Source: RHLJ01 sp965601955
GTDB lineage: Bacteria; Bacteroidota; Rhodothermia; Balneolales; Balneolaceae
DNA: 64,000 bases
Reading direction: 5' to 3'
NCBI GenBank assembly: GCA_965601955.1
Contig: OZ271855.1
Location: forward strand, 1-64,000
Shown here: in pieces, positions 35,487 through 43,905 of the stretch
Layout of the letters: each line of letters starts with the position of its first letter
Position numbering within the stretch: the first letter of the stretch is position 1
Translations under genes and position numbers: made by a program
The notes under the pieces: model-generated
Databases searched by the model: none
Told to the model about the DNA's origin: nothing
Seen by the model: the letters and a program-made list of their open reading frames with translations, nothing else

Positions 35487-38400
35487 TTAAGAATTAACAG
35501 TTCTTCTAATCGAAATGGTGCAATCACTGTCACCAATTTCCCAAATTTTTGTGAAGTCTGCCACTTTTAGGTCTTCAAGTTGTAGCTCTTCAGCCAAAAT
35601 TTCCTGCTTTATGTATTCGCTCATCGAAACTACTGCTTCTTTTAACTCATCTTTAGCATCAATTCCAACAGCAATTCGATCAGTCACCTCAAAGTCAGCT
35701 TCTTTCCGCATATTTTGAACGCGATTCACAAATTCACGTGCAATGCCTTCCTGAACGAGTTCAACTGTCATTTCCGTATCTACGGCCACACTTAAACCTC
35801 GTTCGGTTTCTACTTGCCATCCTTCGAGACCTGTCCGAATGATATCAAGACCTTCTCCGTCAATACGAATTACTTCATTCTCCAGGTCAATATCAATAAA
35901 CCCTTCTTTTTCAAATTGGGTAATTTCCTGAGTTGATAGCTGTGATACTCTCGCAGCCACTGCTTTCATTTTTGGCCCAAGACGCTTACCCAAAACAGGG
36001 TAATTAGGTTTCGCACTTTTATGAACAATACCTGAGTCATCATCCACGAACTGGATTTCCTTTACATTCACTTCCTCAAGAATAATATCTTTTACAGAAA
36101 GAATTGCATGACGCTCCAGCTCATCTTTAATGGGCAGAATAATCCTTGCCAATGGCTGTCTTACATTCACTTCTATTTGGTTCCGAATCCTAAGTACAAT
36201 AGATGAAATCAAACGAGCCATATCCATCTTATGTTCAAGGTTCTTGAAAATGGCTGTTTCTTCTACCGTTGGGAAAAATGACAAATGAACCGATTCCTCG
36301 TCCAGTTTCGAAACCTCGTTTAACCTTTGATAGACCCATTCCCCAACAAAAGGAGCAATCGGGCTGATTAACTGGCTAATCGTTCTAAGGCATTCATATA
36401 GTGTTTGATATGCCGCTGTTTTATCTAACGTAGTGCCAGACTTCCAAAACCGTCTTCGATTTCTTCGTACATACCAGTTACTCAGCTCTTCTACAAAGGT
36501 TTCCATCTCACGAGCGGCCTTGGTAGGCTCATAATCTTCAAAGAACTCTTCTACCCTTTTAACAACGGTGTTCAGGCGAGAAATAACCCATTGATCAATT
36601 TCAGGTCGATCCGGAACAGGAATTTGATTCCCAGAGTAGTTGAATCCATCAATATTGGCGTAAAGAGCAAAGAACGAATAGGTGTTTACCAATGTGCCAA
36701 AGAATTTCCTTTGAACTTCTTCCAGGCCTGAAATACTAAACTTTAGATTATCCCATGGAGATGAGTTACTCATCATGTACCATCGAACTGAATCAGCACC
36801 GTACTTTTCAATCACTTCGAAAGGATCTACTGTATTTCCTTTCGATTTACTCATTTTCTCGCCTTTCTCATCAAGTACGAGTCCATTAGAAACAACATTC
36901 TTGAACGCCACCTCATTAAAGAGCATAGTACCTAAGGCATGTAGGGTATAAAACCAGCCTCGGGTTTGGTCAACTCCTTCTGCTATAAAATCGGCTGGGT
37001 AGTTGTAACTAAACTCATGATCATTGTCATAAGGATAATGCCATTGCGCAAAAGGCATAGCTCCAGAATCGAACCATACATCCATTAAATCCGGAACCCT
37101 GCGCATGGTACCGCCATCAGGAGCTGGCCATGTAATTTCATCGATGTAAGGGCGATGTAGATCCAGTTCCTGATGTTCCGGAATACCTGCTTTTTCACGT
37201 AGCATCCTCATACTAGAAATACATTCCACATACTCAGGATCTTTGTCGCTCTGCCAAATAGGAATCGGAGTACCCCAGTAGCGCTGTCGGGAAATCGCCC
37301 AATCCACATTATTCTCCAGCCAGGTACCAAAACGTCCTGTACCTGTGTTCTCAGGTTTCCAGTTGATGGTCTTGTTGAGCTCAACCATCCTTTTCTTGAC
37401 CTCTGTAGTTCGTATAAACCACGATTCTACCGGGTAACTCATCAACGGCGTGCCCTTTCTCCAGTCGAAAGGATAATTGTGGAGATAAGTCTCATGGCGA
37501 AACATAAGTCTTTTCTCCTTGATCGCCCTGGCAATTTCTTTATCAGCATCTTTAAACCACTGTCCTGCAAAATCTGGAACTAAATCGGTAAATCGGCCTT
37601 CTCGATCGATGGGGTTAAACATAGGGATCCCGGCTTTTTGGCAAGACTCGTAGTCATCCGCTCCGTATGCCGGAGCAGTATGAACAACACCGGTACCATC
37701 GTCAGTGGTAACGTAATCTGCCGGAATCACTTTCCAGGCTTGAGAAGGGTCGACATCTTTTTGAGCGTAATCAAAAATAGGATCATAGGTGCGGCCTAAT
37801 AAATGGAAGCCGCTGATATCTTCGATATGTACAAATTCTTCTCCAAAAACACCCTCAACACAACCTTTGGCTACAATATAGTTCTCACCATTATGGCCGA
37901 CTTTTACATACTCCAGATTAGGATTGATGGTCAGCGCCATATTGGAAATAGTAGTCCATGGAGTAGTAGTCCATGCCAGGAAGTAGGTATTATCTTCTCC
38001 ATGTGCCTTGAACTTTACATAAATAGAGGGATCCTGGGTTTCCTTATACCCTAAACTAACTTCGTGTGATGAAAGTACCGTCCCACTTCCGGGTGAATAC
38101 CATTGAATCTTATACCCTTTGTAAACAAGGCCTTTGTCAAAAAGTTTTGAAACTGCCCACCAAACTGACTCAATGTATTCATTTTCAAAAGTGATGTATG
38201 GATTTTCCTGGTCTACCCAGTACCCCATTCTTGAAGTAAGATCATCCCAAAGATCTTTGTACTTCAATACACTTTCGCGGCATCTGGCATTATATTCAGC
38301 AATTCCATATTCCTCTACCTGAGAACGCCCTTCCAGGCCAAGCTCTTTCTCTACTTCAATTTCAACAGGGAGTCCATGCGTATCCCAACCAGCCTTACGC

Positions 38401-38645
38401 TCTACTTTGAACCCTTTAAGAGTTTTATACCGGCAAAATAAATCCTTCACCGTTCTGCCCATTACATGATGAATACCAGGCTTTCCATTTGCGGTTGGGG
38501 GTCCTTCAAAAAAGGTGAAGGGAATTCCATCTTCCCTACTCTCGAGACTTTTCCTAAAAATCTGGTGTTCTTTCCACCATTTCTGAATCTCAATTTCTGC
38601 CTGAGAATAGTTCAGTTGTTTTATTTCCTTAAACTTTTGCGTCAT
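35487..38645 (-). CDS. ileS: Isoleucyl-tRNA synthetase (long, type-2-like)
   Basis: IleRS charges tRNA-Ile. The 1052-residue length, the signature GKPGIHHVMGRT in place of the bacterial type-1 HIGH block, and the KMSKSKGN motif (~600) suit the IleS2/eukaryote-like class, whose members are often less sensitive to mupirocin. The editing domain (TTDDGTGVVHTAPAYGADDY, ~320-340) is intact. There is no C-terminal zinc finger of the type-1 form. It is the first gene of the minus-strand operon ileS-dksA-like-lspA-lipoprotein. It is divergent from the phosphatase gene across about 140 bp. Confidence 0.96.
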   Translation of the reverse strand: MTQKFKEIKQLNYSQAEIEIQKWWKEHQIFRKSLESREDGIPFTFFEGPPTANGKPGIHHVMGRTVKDLFCRYKTLKGFKVERKAGWDTHGLPVEIEVEKELGLEGRSQVEEYGIAEYNARCRESVLKYKDLWDDLTSRMGYWVDQENPYITFENEYIESVWWAVSKLFDKGLVYKGYKIQWYSPGSGTVLSSHEVSLGYKETQDPSIYVKFKAHGEDNTYFLAWTTTPWTTISNMALTINPNLEYVKVGHNGENYIVAKGCVEGVFGEEFVHIEDISGFHLLGRTYDPIFDYAQKDVDPSQAWKVIPADYVTTDDGTGVVHTAPAYGADDYESCQKAGIPMFNPIDREGRFTDLVPDFAGQWFKDADKEIARAIKEKRLMFRHETYLHNYPFDWRKGTPLMSYPVESWFIRTTEVKKRMVELNKTINWKPENTGTGRFGTWLENNVDWAISRQRYWGTPIPIWQSDKDPEYVECISSMRMLREKAGIPEHQELDLHRPYIDEITWPAPDGGTMRRVPDLMDVWFDSGAMPFAQWHYPYDNDHEFSYNYPADFIAEGVDQTRGWFYTLHALGTMLFNEVAFKNVVSNGLVLDEKGEKMSKSKGNTVDPFEVIEKYGADSVRWYMMSNSSPWDNLKFSISGLEEVQRKFFGTLVNTYSFFALYANIDGFNYSGNQIPVPDRPEIDQWVISRLNTVVKRVEEFFEDYEPTKAAREMETFVEELSNWYVRRNRRRFWKSGTTLDKTAAYQTLYECLRTISQLISPIAPFVGEWVYQRLNEVSKLDEESVHLSFFPTVEETAIFKNLEHKMDMARLISSIVLRIRNQIEVNVRQPLARIILPIKDELERHAILSVKDIILEEVNVKEIQFVDDDSGIVHKSAKPNYPVLGKRLGPKMKAVAARVSQLSTQEITQFEKEGFIDIDLENEVIRIDGEGLDIIRTGLEGWQVETERGLSVAVDTEMTVELVQEGIAREFVNRVQNMRKEADFEVTDRIAVGIDAKDELKEAVVSMSEYIKQEILAEELQLEDLKVADFTKIWEIGDSDCTISIRRTVNS

Positions 38646-38783
38646 AGAGTGCTTATTTCAAGCGAATCATTGTAAGCCCCAAATATAGGAAATCTTCAAG
38701 AAAAGCTTGTGCTCTCAAATTTTAAAAAAATGCTTCTTAACTTAGGCGCTATAAGTTCAAATTCTCTTTTAGAATTACCATTT

Positions 38784-39296
38784 ATGAGTTCATACCTGCG
38801 ACCAATTACCAAAGAAAACCCCTATAAAATTTGTTTTGTATGCCTTGGAAATATATGCAGAAGCCCTACTGCGGAAGGGATTTTCATCCACAAGGTTAAA
38901 GAAGCCGGACTCGAGCTTTATTTCTATATAGACTCTGCGGGTACAGCCGCTTATCATACAGGAGAAAGAGCAGATTCAAGGAGTAGGTCAACTGCTGCTG
39001 GTTATGGAGTAACCCTCCCTTCTATCGCACGAAGATTTGAATATGCAGATCTGGAAGAATTTGACTTAATCCTGGTTATGGATTCTTCCAACCTCCAGAA
39101 CATTAAAGAACTGGATAGAAGAGGCAGATTCACTGATAAGATATTTCTTATGAGAGACTTTGACCCAGAACCAGGAAACGGGGAAGTACCCGATCCTTAT
39201 TATGGAGGGCCTCAAGGCTTTGAGAATGTTTTCCAAATCTTAGAACGTAGCAGCATTGCTTTGCTTAACGAATTAAAGGCTGAAATCCAGGATTGA
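38784..39296 (+). CDS. Low-molecular-weight protein-tyrosine phosphatase
   Basis: The 170-residue protein has the P-loop CLGNICRS (Cys20 to Ser27) and the general-acid segment VPDPYYGG (~133-140), both diagnostic. It would dephosphorylate phosphotyrosine or arsenate-like substrates in the cytoplasm. An earlier GTG (38709) would add 25 unlikely residues. ATG 38784 puts the P-loop at its usual distance from the N terminus. Its stop codon abuts the first TetR operator-like palindrome (39297). Confidence 0.9.
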   Translation: MSSYLRPITKENPYKICFVCLGNICRSPTAEGIFIHKVKEAGLELYFYIDSAGTAAYHTGERADSRSRSTAAGYGVTLPSIARRFEYADLEEFDLILVMDSSNLQNIKELDRRGRFTDKIFLMRDFDPEPGNGEVPDPYYGGPQGFENVFQILERSSIALLNELKAEIQD

Positions 39297-39318
39297 ATAC
39301 TTATTAGTTAATAAGTAT
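39297..39318. promoter_or_regulatory. Operator-like palindrome 1 (TetR site)
   Basis: This is a perfect palindrome of two 10-bp arms, ATACTTATTA and TAATAAGTAT, with a GT spacer. It starts right after the phosphatase stop codon and lies 24 bp upstream of the TetR start. Its right arm TAATAAGTA recurs at 39331-39339 and 39908-39916. Confidence 0.7.
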
Positions 39319-39319
39319 C

Positions 39320-39339
39320 TTCTTACCGATTAATAAGTA
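39320..39339. promoter_or_regulatory. Operator-like site 2 upstream of TetR
   Basis: The sequence TTCTTACCGATTAATAAGTA shares the TAATAAGTA arm with site 1, and its left half, CTTACC, with site 3. It ends 3 bp before the TetR ATG, so a bound repressor would block initiation. A role in translation initiation is an alternative. Confidence 0.6.
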
Positions 39340-39342
39340 GAT

Positions 39343-39897
39343 ATGCGTTCAACAAAAGAAACTATCGTTCAGCTTGGAGATGAATTAATACGAAGCAAAG
39401 GTTACAACGCCTTTAGCTATGCCGATATCTCTAAGCAATTAAATGTGAAAAATGCAGCCATTCATTATCACTTCCCCTCTAAAACGGATTTGGCTGAAGC
39501 CGTTGTAGAATGGCATGAGGACAGCTTTCAACGGTTCACCGAAAAAGCAGCTCCACGAAGTGCTTCTGATCAAATTAAAATGTTTTTGAACTTCTACGCT
39601 TCCATACAGGTTAGTGGAAAACTATGTGTAATCGGGACTTTTGCTACCGACTGGAATTCGATGGATGAACAAATACAACAACGAGTCACTAACTTTACTA
39701 ATGGCGTACTGGAGTGGATTACGCAAACTCTTGCTACAGGGAAAGAAGAAGGAACACTATCCTTTAATTCTGCGGCAAATATCGAAGCTCTTAAGATTCT
39801 AACCAACATGTGTGCAGGAACTCAGCTTGCCAGAGTAACCGGAAGCAATGATTTCACTGCGATTAAAAATTCCATCCTGAAAGAAATAATCAATTAA
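39343..39897 (+). CDS. TetR/AcrR family transcriptional regulator
   Basis: The 184-residue protein has an N-terminal TetR helix-turn-helix (~8-50): GDELIRSKGYNAFSYADIS, then NVKNAAIHYHFPSKTDLAEAVV. The C-terminal ligand-binding domain is diverse and gives no hint of the ligand. Operator-like sites lie upstream (39297, 39320) and downstream before fabF (39897), so autoregulation and control of fabF and the following gene are likely. Since fabF is next, a fatty-acid or acyl-CoA ligand is plausible (inference). Confidence 0.9.
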   Translation: MRSTKETIVQLGDELIRSKGYNAFSYADISKQLNVKNAAIHYHFPSKTDLAEAVVEWHEDSFQRFTEKAAPRSASDQIKMFLNFYASIQVSGKLCVIGTFATDWNSMDEQIQQRVTNFTNGVLEWITQTLATGKEEGTLSFNSAANIEALKILTNMCAGTQLARVTGSNDFTAIKNSILKEIIN

Positions 39898-39916
39898 ACT
39901 TACCTACTAATAAGTA
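39897..39916. promoter_or_regulatory. Operator-like site 3 upstream of fabF
   Basis: The sequence AACTTACCTACTAATAAGTA matches site 2 in CTTACC and in TAATAAGTA, and like it ends 3 bp before an ATG (fabF, 39920). It lies in the gap right after the tetR stop. Confidence 0.6.
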
Positions 39917-39919
39917 TTT

Positions 39920-41158
39920 ATGAAACGAGTTGTTATCACTGGTCTCGGAGCTGTTACTCCGATTGGAAATAATGTAAACGATTACTGGGAGGCACTAAAA
40001 AGCGGAAAAAGTGGTGCCGGGCCTATTACAAAATGGGATGCCTCAAAATTCAAAACCCGGTTTGCCTGCGAGTTGAAAGACTTTGACCCTCTGGAATACC
40101 TACATAGAAATGAGGTCCGCAAAAATGATCCCTATGTGATTTATGCATTAACTGCTGCACAACAGGCCATTAATGAATCCGGGCTTAATTTCGAAGAAAT
40201 GGACCGTACCCGTTTAGGAGTTATTTGGGGAACCGGCGTTGGAGGATTCGACTCTTTCGAAAACGAAGTCATCGACTATGCACGGGGAAGTGGAGAACCT
40301 CGCTTTAACCCCTATTTCATTGTGAAGACCATTCCAAATATGGCCTCAGGAATCATTTCCATTAAACACGGGCTAATGGGGATTAATCAAACGGTTATTT
40401 CTGCCTGTGCCACTTCAAACTCAGCGATGATGGATGCATTTAACTATATCCGTTTAGGTAAAGCAGATGTAATTGTATCAGGTGGTTCTGAAGCCGCCAT
40501 TACCCAGGCTGCCATGGGCGGCTTTTCTATTATGCGAGCACTTTCTTCCAGAAATGATGATCCCCAGGCTGCATCTAGACCTTTTGATGTAGATCGCGAT
40601 GGATTTGTAATGGGTGAAGGTGCCGGTGCATTAATTCTTGAAGATTATGACCATGCTGTAAAACGAGGAGCACCAATTATTGCCGAAGTATTAGGTGCTG
40701 CCAGTACAGCCGATGCCTATCACTTGTCTGCCACTCACCCTGAAGGATTAGGAGCAAAAACAGCGATGAAACTTGCCCTTGAAGAAGCTGGGATTTCTAT
40801 TTCTGATGTAGGCTATATCAACGCTCATGCGACCTCAACCCCAGTTGGAGATATCAGTGAGCTAAAAGCGATCAAAGCTGTAATTGGCGATAGCGGAGCA
40901 AAACCAAAGATTAGTTCTACCAAATCCATGACTGGCCACCTTCTGGGTGCTGCTGGAGCAGCAGAGGCTATTGCCAGTATAAAAGCTATTCAGCATGGAA
41001 TTATCCCTCCCACCATTAATGTGGACAATATGGACCCCGAGACAGAAGGGCTTGATATTGTTACAGGAGAACCGGTAGAAGCGGAAGTAAACTATGCCAT
41101 GAGCAATACTTTCGGGTTTGGCGGACACAATGCCATTGTTGTATTCGGAAAAGTATAA
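39920..41158 (+). CDS. fabF: Beta-ketoacyl-ACP synthase II (FabF type)
   Basis: The 412-residue condensing enzyme elongates acyl-ACP with malonyl-ACP in fatty acid synthesis. The catalytic Cys163 is in VISACATSNSAM. The two histidines are in NAHATSTPVGD and TKSMTGHLLGAAGA, and the C terminus has NTFGFGGHNA. It lies just after tetR with an operator-like site in the gap. It is a dispersed copy rather than part of a fab cluster, so it may be the regulated, non-housekeeping elongation enzyme (inference). Confidence 0.93.
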   Translation: MKRVVITGLGAVTPIGNNVNDYWEALKSGKSGAGPITKWDASKFKTRFACELKDFDPLEYLHRNEVRKNDPYVIYALTAAQQAINESGLNFEEMDRTRLGVIWGTGVGGFDSFENEVIDYARGSGEPRFNPYFIVKTIPNMASGIISIKHGLMGINQTVISACATSNSAMMDAFNYIRLGKADVIVSGGSEAAITQAAMGGFSIMRALSSRNDDPQAASRPFDVDRDGFVMGEGAGALILEDYDHAVKRGAPIIAEVLGAASTADAYHLSATHPEGLGAKTAMKLALEEAGISISDVGYINAHATSTPVGDISELKAIKAVIGDSGAKPKISSTKSMTGHLLGAAGAAEAIASIKAIQHGIIPPTINVDNMDPETEGLDIVTGEPVEAEVNYAMSNTFGFGGHNAIVVFGKV

Positions 41159-41168
41159 GTACGAATAA

Positions 41169-42017
41169 GTGATTCCTGAATCCATCCAGTTTTCCATTGA
41201 AGAGGCAACCGGTTCAAAAATAGTTGAACAGGAAGCACTCCATGGTGGAGATATAAACCAGGCGATTAAGATTGTGATGGATTCCGGAGCGTTGTTTTTC
41301 CTCAAATGGAATGCGTACGCTCCTTCAGATATGTTCGAGAAAGAAGCCCTTGGGCTTGAGTTGCTCGCTTCTGCAGAAACGGAACTACAAATCCCTGAAG
41401 TAATTGGCTTTGGGGACACTTTTCTTTTGCTGGAATATATTGAGGAATCAAATACGGGCAACTCATTTGAATTTGGAGTTCAACTGGCAAAGCTGCACCG
41501 CAAATCGAATGAGCTTTTCGGCCTTGAGAATACAAACTACATTGGCAAGCTCCCTCAATCCAACAAATACCACGCCGATTGGCTGGAGTTCTTTATGAGA
41601 GAACGATTAGAGCCTCAGGTCAAAATGGCGATCGAATCCGGCAAACTTTCTAAAAACCATCTCACCATTTTTGACCGGGTTATGAATTATACCTATGTGG
41701 TATTTCCGGATGAACCGCCGGCGTTACTTCATGGGGACCTTTGGGCTGGAAATTATATGTTTACAACAGATGGCAAAGTCAGTATTTATGACCCTGCTGT
41801 TTACTTTGGTCACCGGGAAATGGATATCGCTATGACTAAGCTATTCGGTGGTTTTTCACAGGATTTTTATAACGGATATAATGAAGAGTACCCACTTGCT
41901 AAAGGTTATGAAGAGCGATTAAAGCTCTGCAACTTATATCCGGTTCTTGTGCACGCCAATCTTTTTGGAGCTGGATATATCAGTAAAGCTGATGCCTTAC
42001 TAAAACAGTTTTTCTAG
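41169..42017 (+). CDS. Fructosamine kinase / ketosamine-3-kinase family protein
   Basis: This 282-residue kinase-fold protein carries HGGDINQAIKI at the nucleotide site and LLHGDLWAGNYMF as the catalytic loop (~196-208). YDPAVYFGHREMDIAMTKLFGGF takes the place of the DFG-like region, all typical of the fructosamine kinase family. The role would be repair of glycated proteins or phosphorylation of a small amine. The start is GTG 41169, 10 bp after fabF, so it is probably co-transcribed with it. It overlaps the convergent oxidoreductase gene by 4 bp. Confidence 0.88.
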   Translation: MIPESIQFSIEEATGSKIVEQEALHGGDINQAIKIVMDSGALFFLKWNAYAPSDMFEKEALGLELLASAETELQIPEVIGFGDTFLLLEYIEESNTGNSFEFGVQLAKLHRKSNELFGLENTNYIGKLPQSNKYHADWLEFFMRERLEPQVKMAIESGKLSKNHLTIFDRVMNYTYVVFPDEPPALLHGDLWAGNYMFTTDGKVSIYDPAVYFGHREMDIAMTKLFGGFSQDFYNGYNEEYPLAKGYEERLKLCNLYPVLVHANLFGAGYISKADALLKQFF

Positions 42018-43048
42018 CGCTCAATCGCTAGTTCTTTCCTGATTACCGGTGCTACTTCTGTGGCAAATAGCTCAATGGATTTAAGCACCTTGGAATGCTC
42101 TATTGATCCAACTGTCATTTGCATTAAAAAGCGATCGTGCCCAAATATCTCATGCTGGTACATGATTTTATCAATTACCTGCTGAGGGCTTCCCACAAAA
42201 TTTGCTCCCTCCAGGGTAGTGGAGGCATCAAACTGGCTTCGGCTCATTGGCGACCATCCTCTTTCCGTGCCAATTTTATCCATCACCTGCTTAAAAGATG
42301 GAAATGAAATATCTGCCGCTGCTTGTGAGGAGTCTGCAATAAAACCGTGTGAATTTATACTAAGCCTCTGCTTTGGCTGATCATGTTCTGAGGCTCCTCG
42401 TTGATGTAACTCAGCAATTTGCTTGAACTGGGCTGGATACCCTCCAATAATAGCCAGGGCCATAGGTAATCCCAACGCGCCTGTTACATAAGCTGACTTT
42501 GGGGTACCGCCCACTGCCCTCCAGATTGGAATCTCTTCCTGGTAAGGCTGAGGATATATCCCCCGATCTTCAATAGGGGCTCTGAATTTTCCATTCCAGG
42601 TAATTTTCTCGCTCTTTCTTAGTTCGAGCAAAAGCTGAAGTTTTTCTTCAAACAATTCTTCATAATCATTTAAATCATACCCGAAAAGTGGGAAAGACTC
42701 AATAAATGAACCCCTTCCCACGATGATTTCAGCTCTCCCTTTCGAAAGTAAATCTATTGTAGAAAACTGTTGAAATACCCGGACTGGATCTTCAGAACCT
42801 AATACAGTAACCGAAGTGCTCAGCTTTATATTTGTCGTTTTTGTAGCAGCAGCTGCCAATAGCGTTGTGGGCGAGGAAGCAACAAACTCTTCTCGATGAT
42901 GTTCTCCAATAGCATACACATCTAAACCTGCCTGATCTGCTAGCTCTATTTCCTCCATTAGATTAGCCAACCGTTCAGCCGGATGCAATGTATTGCCTGT
43001 TACCGGGTCGAGAGTATTCTCCACAAAAGTATAGATTCCTAGCTCCAT
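42014..43048 (-). CDS. LLM-class flavin-dependent oxidoreductase
   Basis: The 344-residue protein has the luciferase-like monooxygenase TIM barrel: ELGIYTFVENT, YAIGEHHREEFVASSP, LSTSVTVLGSEDPVRVFQQ, GRAEIIVGRGSF, and RAVGGTPKSA. It should use FMNH2 or F420-type cofactors for oxidation of an unknown substrate. It belongs to the subgroup that often carries PQPYQEEIPIWRAVGG. The gene is monocistronic and divergent from the metal-receptor-like gene. Substrate unknown. Confidence 0.9.
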   Translation of the reverse strand: MELGIYTFVENTLDPVTGNTLHPAERLANLMEEIELADQAGLDVYAIGEHHREEFVASSPTTLLAAAATKTTNIKLSTSVTVLGSEDPVRVFQQFSTIDLLSKGRAEIIVGRGSFIESFPLFGYDLNDYEELFEEKLQLLLELRKSEKITWNGKFRAPIEDRGIYPQPYQEEIPIWRAVGGTPKSAYVTGALGLPMALAIIGGYPAQFKQIAELHQRGASEHDQPKQRLSINSHGFIADSSQAAADISFPSFKQVMDKIGTERGWSPMSRSQFDASTTLEGANFVGSPQQVIDKIMYQHEIFGHDRFLMQMTVGSIEHSKVLKSIELFATEVAPVIRKELAIER

Positions 43049-43084
43049 GTGATGCTATTTGTGCTATGTATTGTATCTTCAGTT

Positions 43085-43822
43085 ATGCCATACAAAAGAA
43101 TTATCAGCCTGGTTCCAAGCCTTACCGAGTTGCTTTTTGACCTCGGACTAGAACAACACATTGTTGGCCGCACCCGATTTTGTATACACCCGGAAGATAG
43201 TGTAAATGCCGTTCCAATTTGTGGGGGAACAAAGAATCCCAATATCGAAAAAATTCTTTCCCTCAAACCGGATCTCATCATTGCCAATAAGGAAGAAAAT
43301 CGAAAAGCTGATGTTGAAGCACTAAGAGATGAAGTCGAAGTATTGGTTTCTGATATAGACACTGTCGAACAAGCGATGGAATTTGTTCAGCAGCTTGGAG
43401 AAAAATTAGAAGTTGAAACTTCATCGCGCGCATTAACTACAGAGATACAGAAAGCCCTTGATCAAAGACCAACAACTGGCTCATTAAATGCTGCCTATTT
43501 TATTTGGAAAGATCCCTGGATGACGATTGGAAACGACACTTATATCCATGATGTGTTGTCACACTATGGAATTAGAAATGTATTTGAAGACCAAAAAAGA
43601 TACCCAATCACTTCTATCGATGAATTAATTGAATTGTCTCCTGAACTTATTCTATTAAGTAGTGAACCTTTCCCTTTTAAGGAAAAGCATATACTGGAAC
43701 TACAGTCGCACCTACCTAAAAGTAGGATTATGCTTGTTGATGGGGAATGGTTCAGCTGGTATGGAAGCCGTATGCTTCCTGCATTTCAGGGATTAAATGA
43801 ATGGCGTTCTGCAATCAAGTAA
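43085..43822 (+). CDS. Helical-backbone metal-receptor (BtuF-like) protein without signal peptide
   Basis: The 245-residue protein has the fold of periplasmic B12/ferric-siderophore binding proteins (RIISLVPSLTELLFDLGL, GGTKNPNIEKILSLKPDLIIANKEEN). ATG 43085 is preferred because the segment from there aligns with cytoplasmic homologues. An earlier in-frame GTG (43049) would add a short hydrophobic stretch that is weak as a signal peptide. It would therefore act in the cytoplasm, perhaps binding a cobalamin-type cofactor or a metal (inference). No ABC transporter partner is adjacent. Confidence 0.8.
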   Translation: MPYKRIISLVPSLTELLFDLGLEQHIVGRTRFCIHPEDSVNAVPICGGTKNPNIEKILSLKPDLIIANKEENRKADVEALRDEVEVLVSDIDTVEQAMEFVQQLGEKLEVETSSRALTTEIQKALDQRPTTGSLNAAYFIWKDPWMTIGNDTYIHDVLSHYGIRNVFEDQKRYPITSIDELIELSPELILLSSEPFPFKEKHILELQSHLPKSRIMLVDGEWFSWYGSRMLPAFQGLNEWRSAIK

Positions 43823-43830
43823 GAATAAAG

Positions 43831-43880
43831 ATCAAGGATTTAAGAAGGAAGAATTCTTCATTCTTTGATGAATTTTTTTA
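43831..43880. terminator. Possible bidirectional terminator between converging genes
   Basis: An imperfect inverted repeat centred on GAAGAATTCTTC, with flanking ATCAAGG and TTTGATG arms, is followed by a TTTTTTT run at about 43873-43879. It lies between the plus-strand metal-receptor-like gene and the minus-strand argH gene. The stem is not perfect, so confidence is low. Confidence 0.4.
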
Positions 43881-43905
43881 GATCTATTTTGATCACTACT
43901 CCTTA

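Noticed and set aside
40862..41461. A 199-codon antisense ORF across the fabF end and the fructosamine-kinase-like gene.
   Set aside because: Both sense genes have clear conserved motifs. The antisense frame looks Ser-rich and random.
43049..43084. Alternative upstream start giving a hydrophobic leader to the metal-receptor-like protein.
   Set aside because: The stretch is short, lacks a positively charged start and a cleavage site, and overlaps the divergent promoter area. ATG 43085 fits the fold better.
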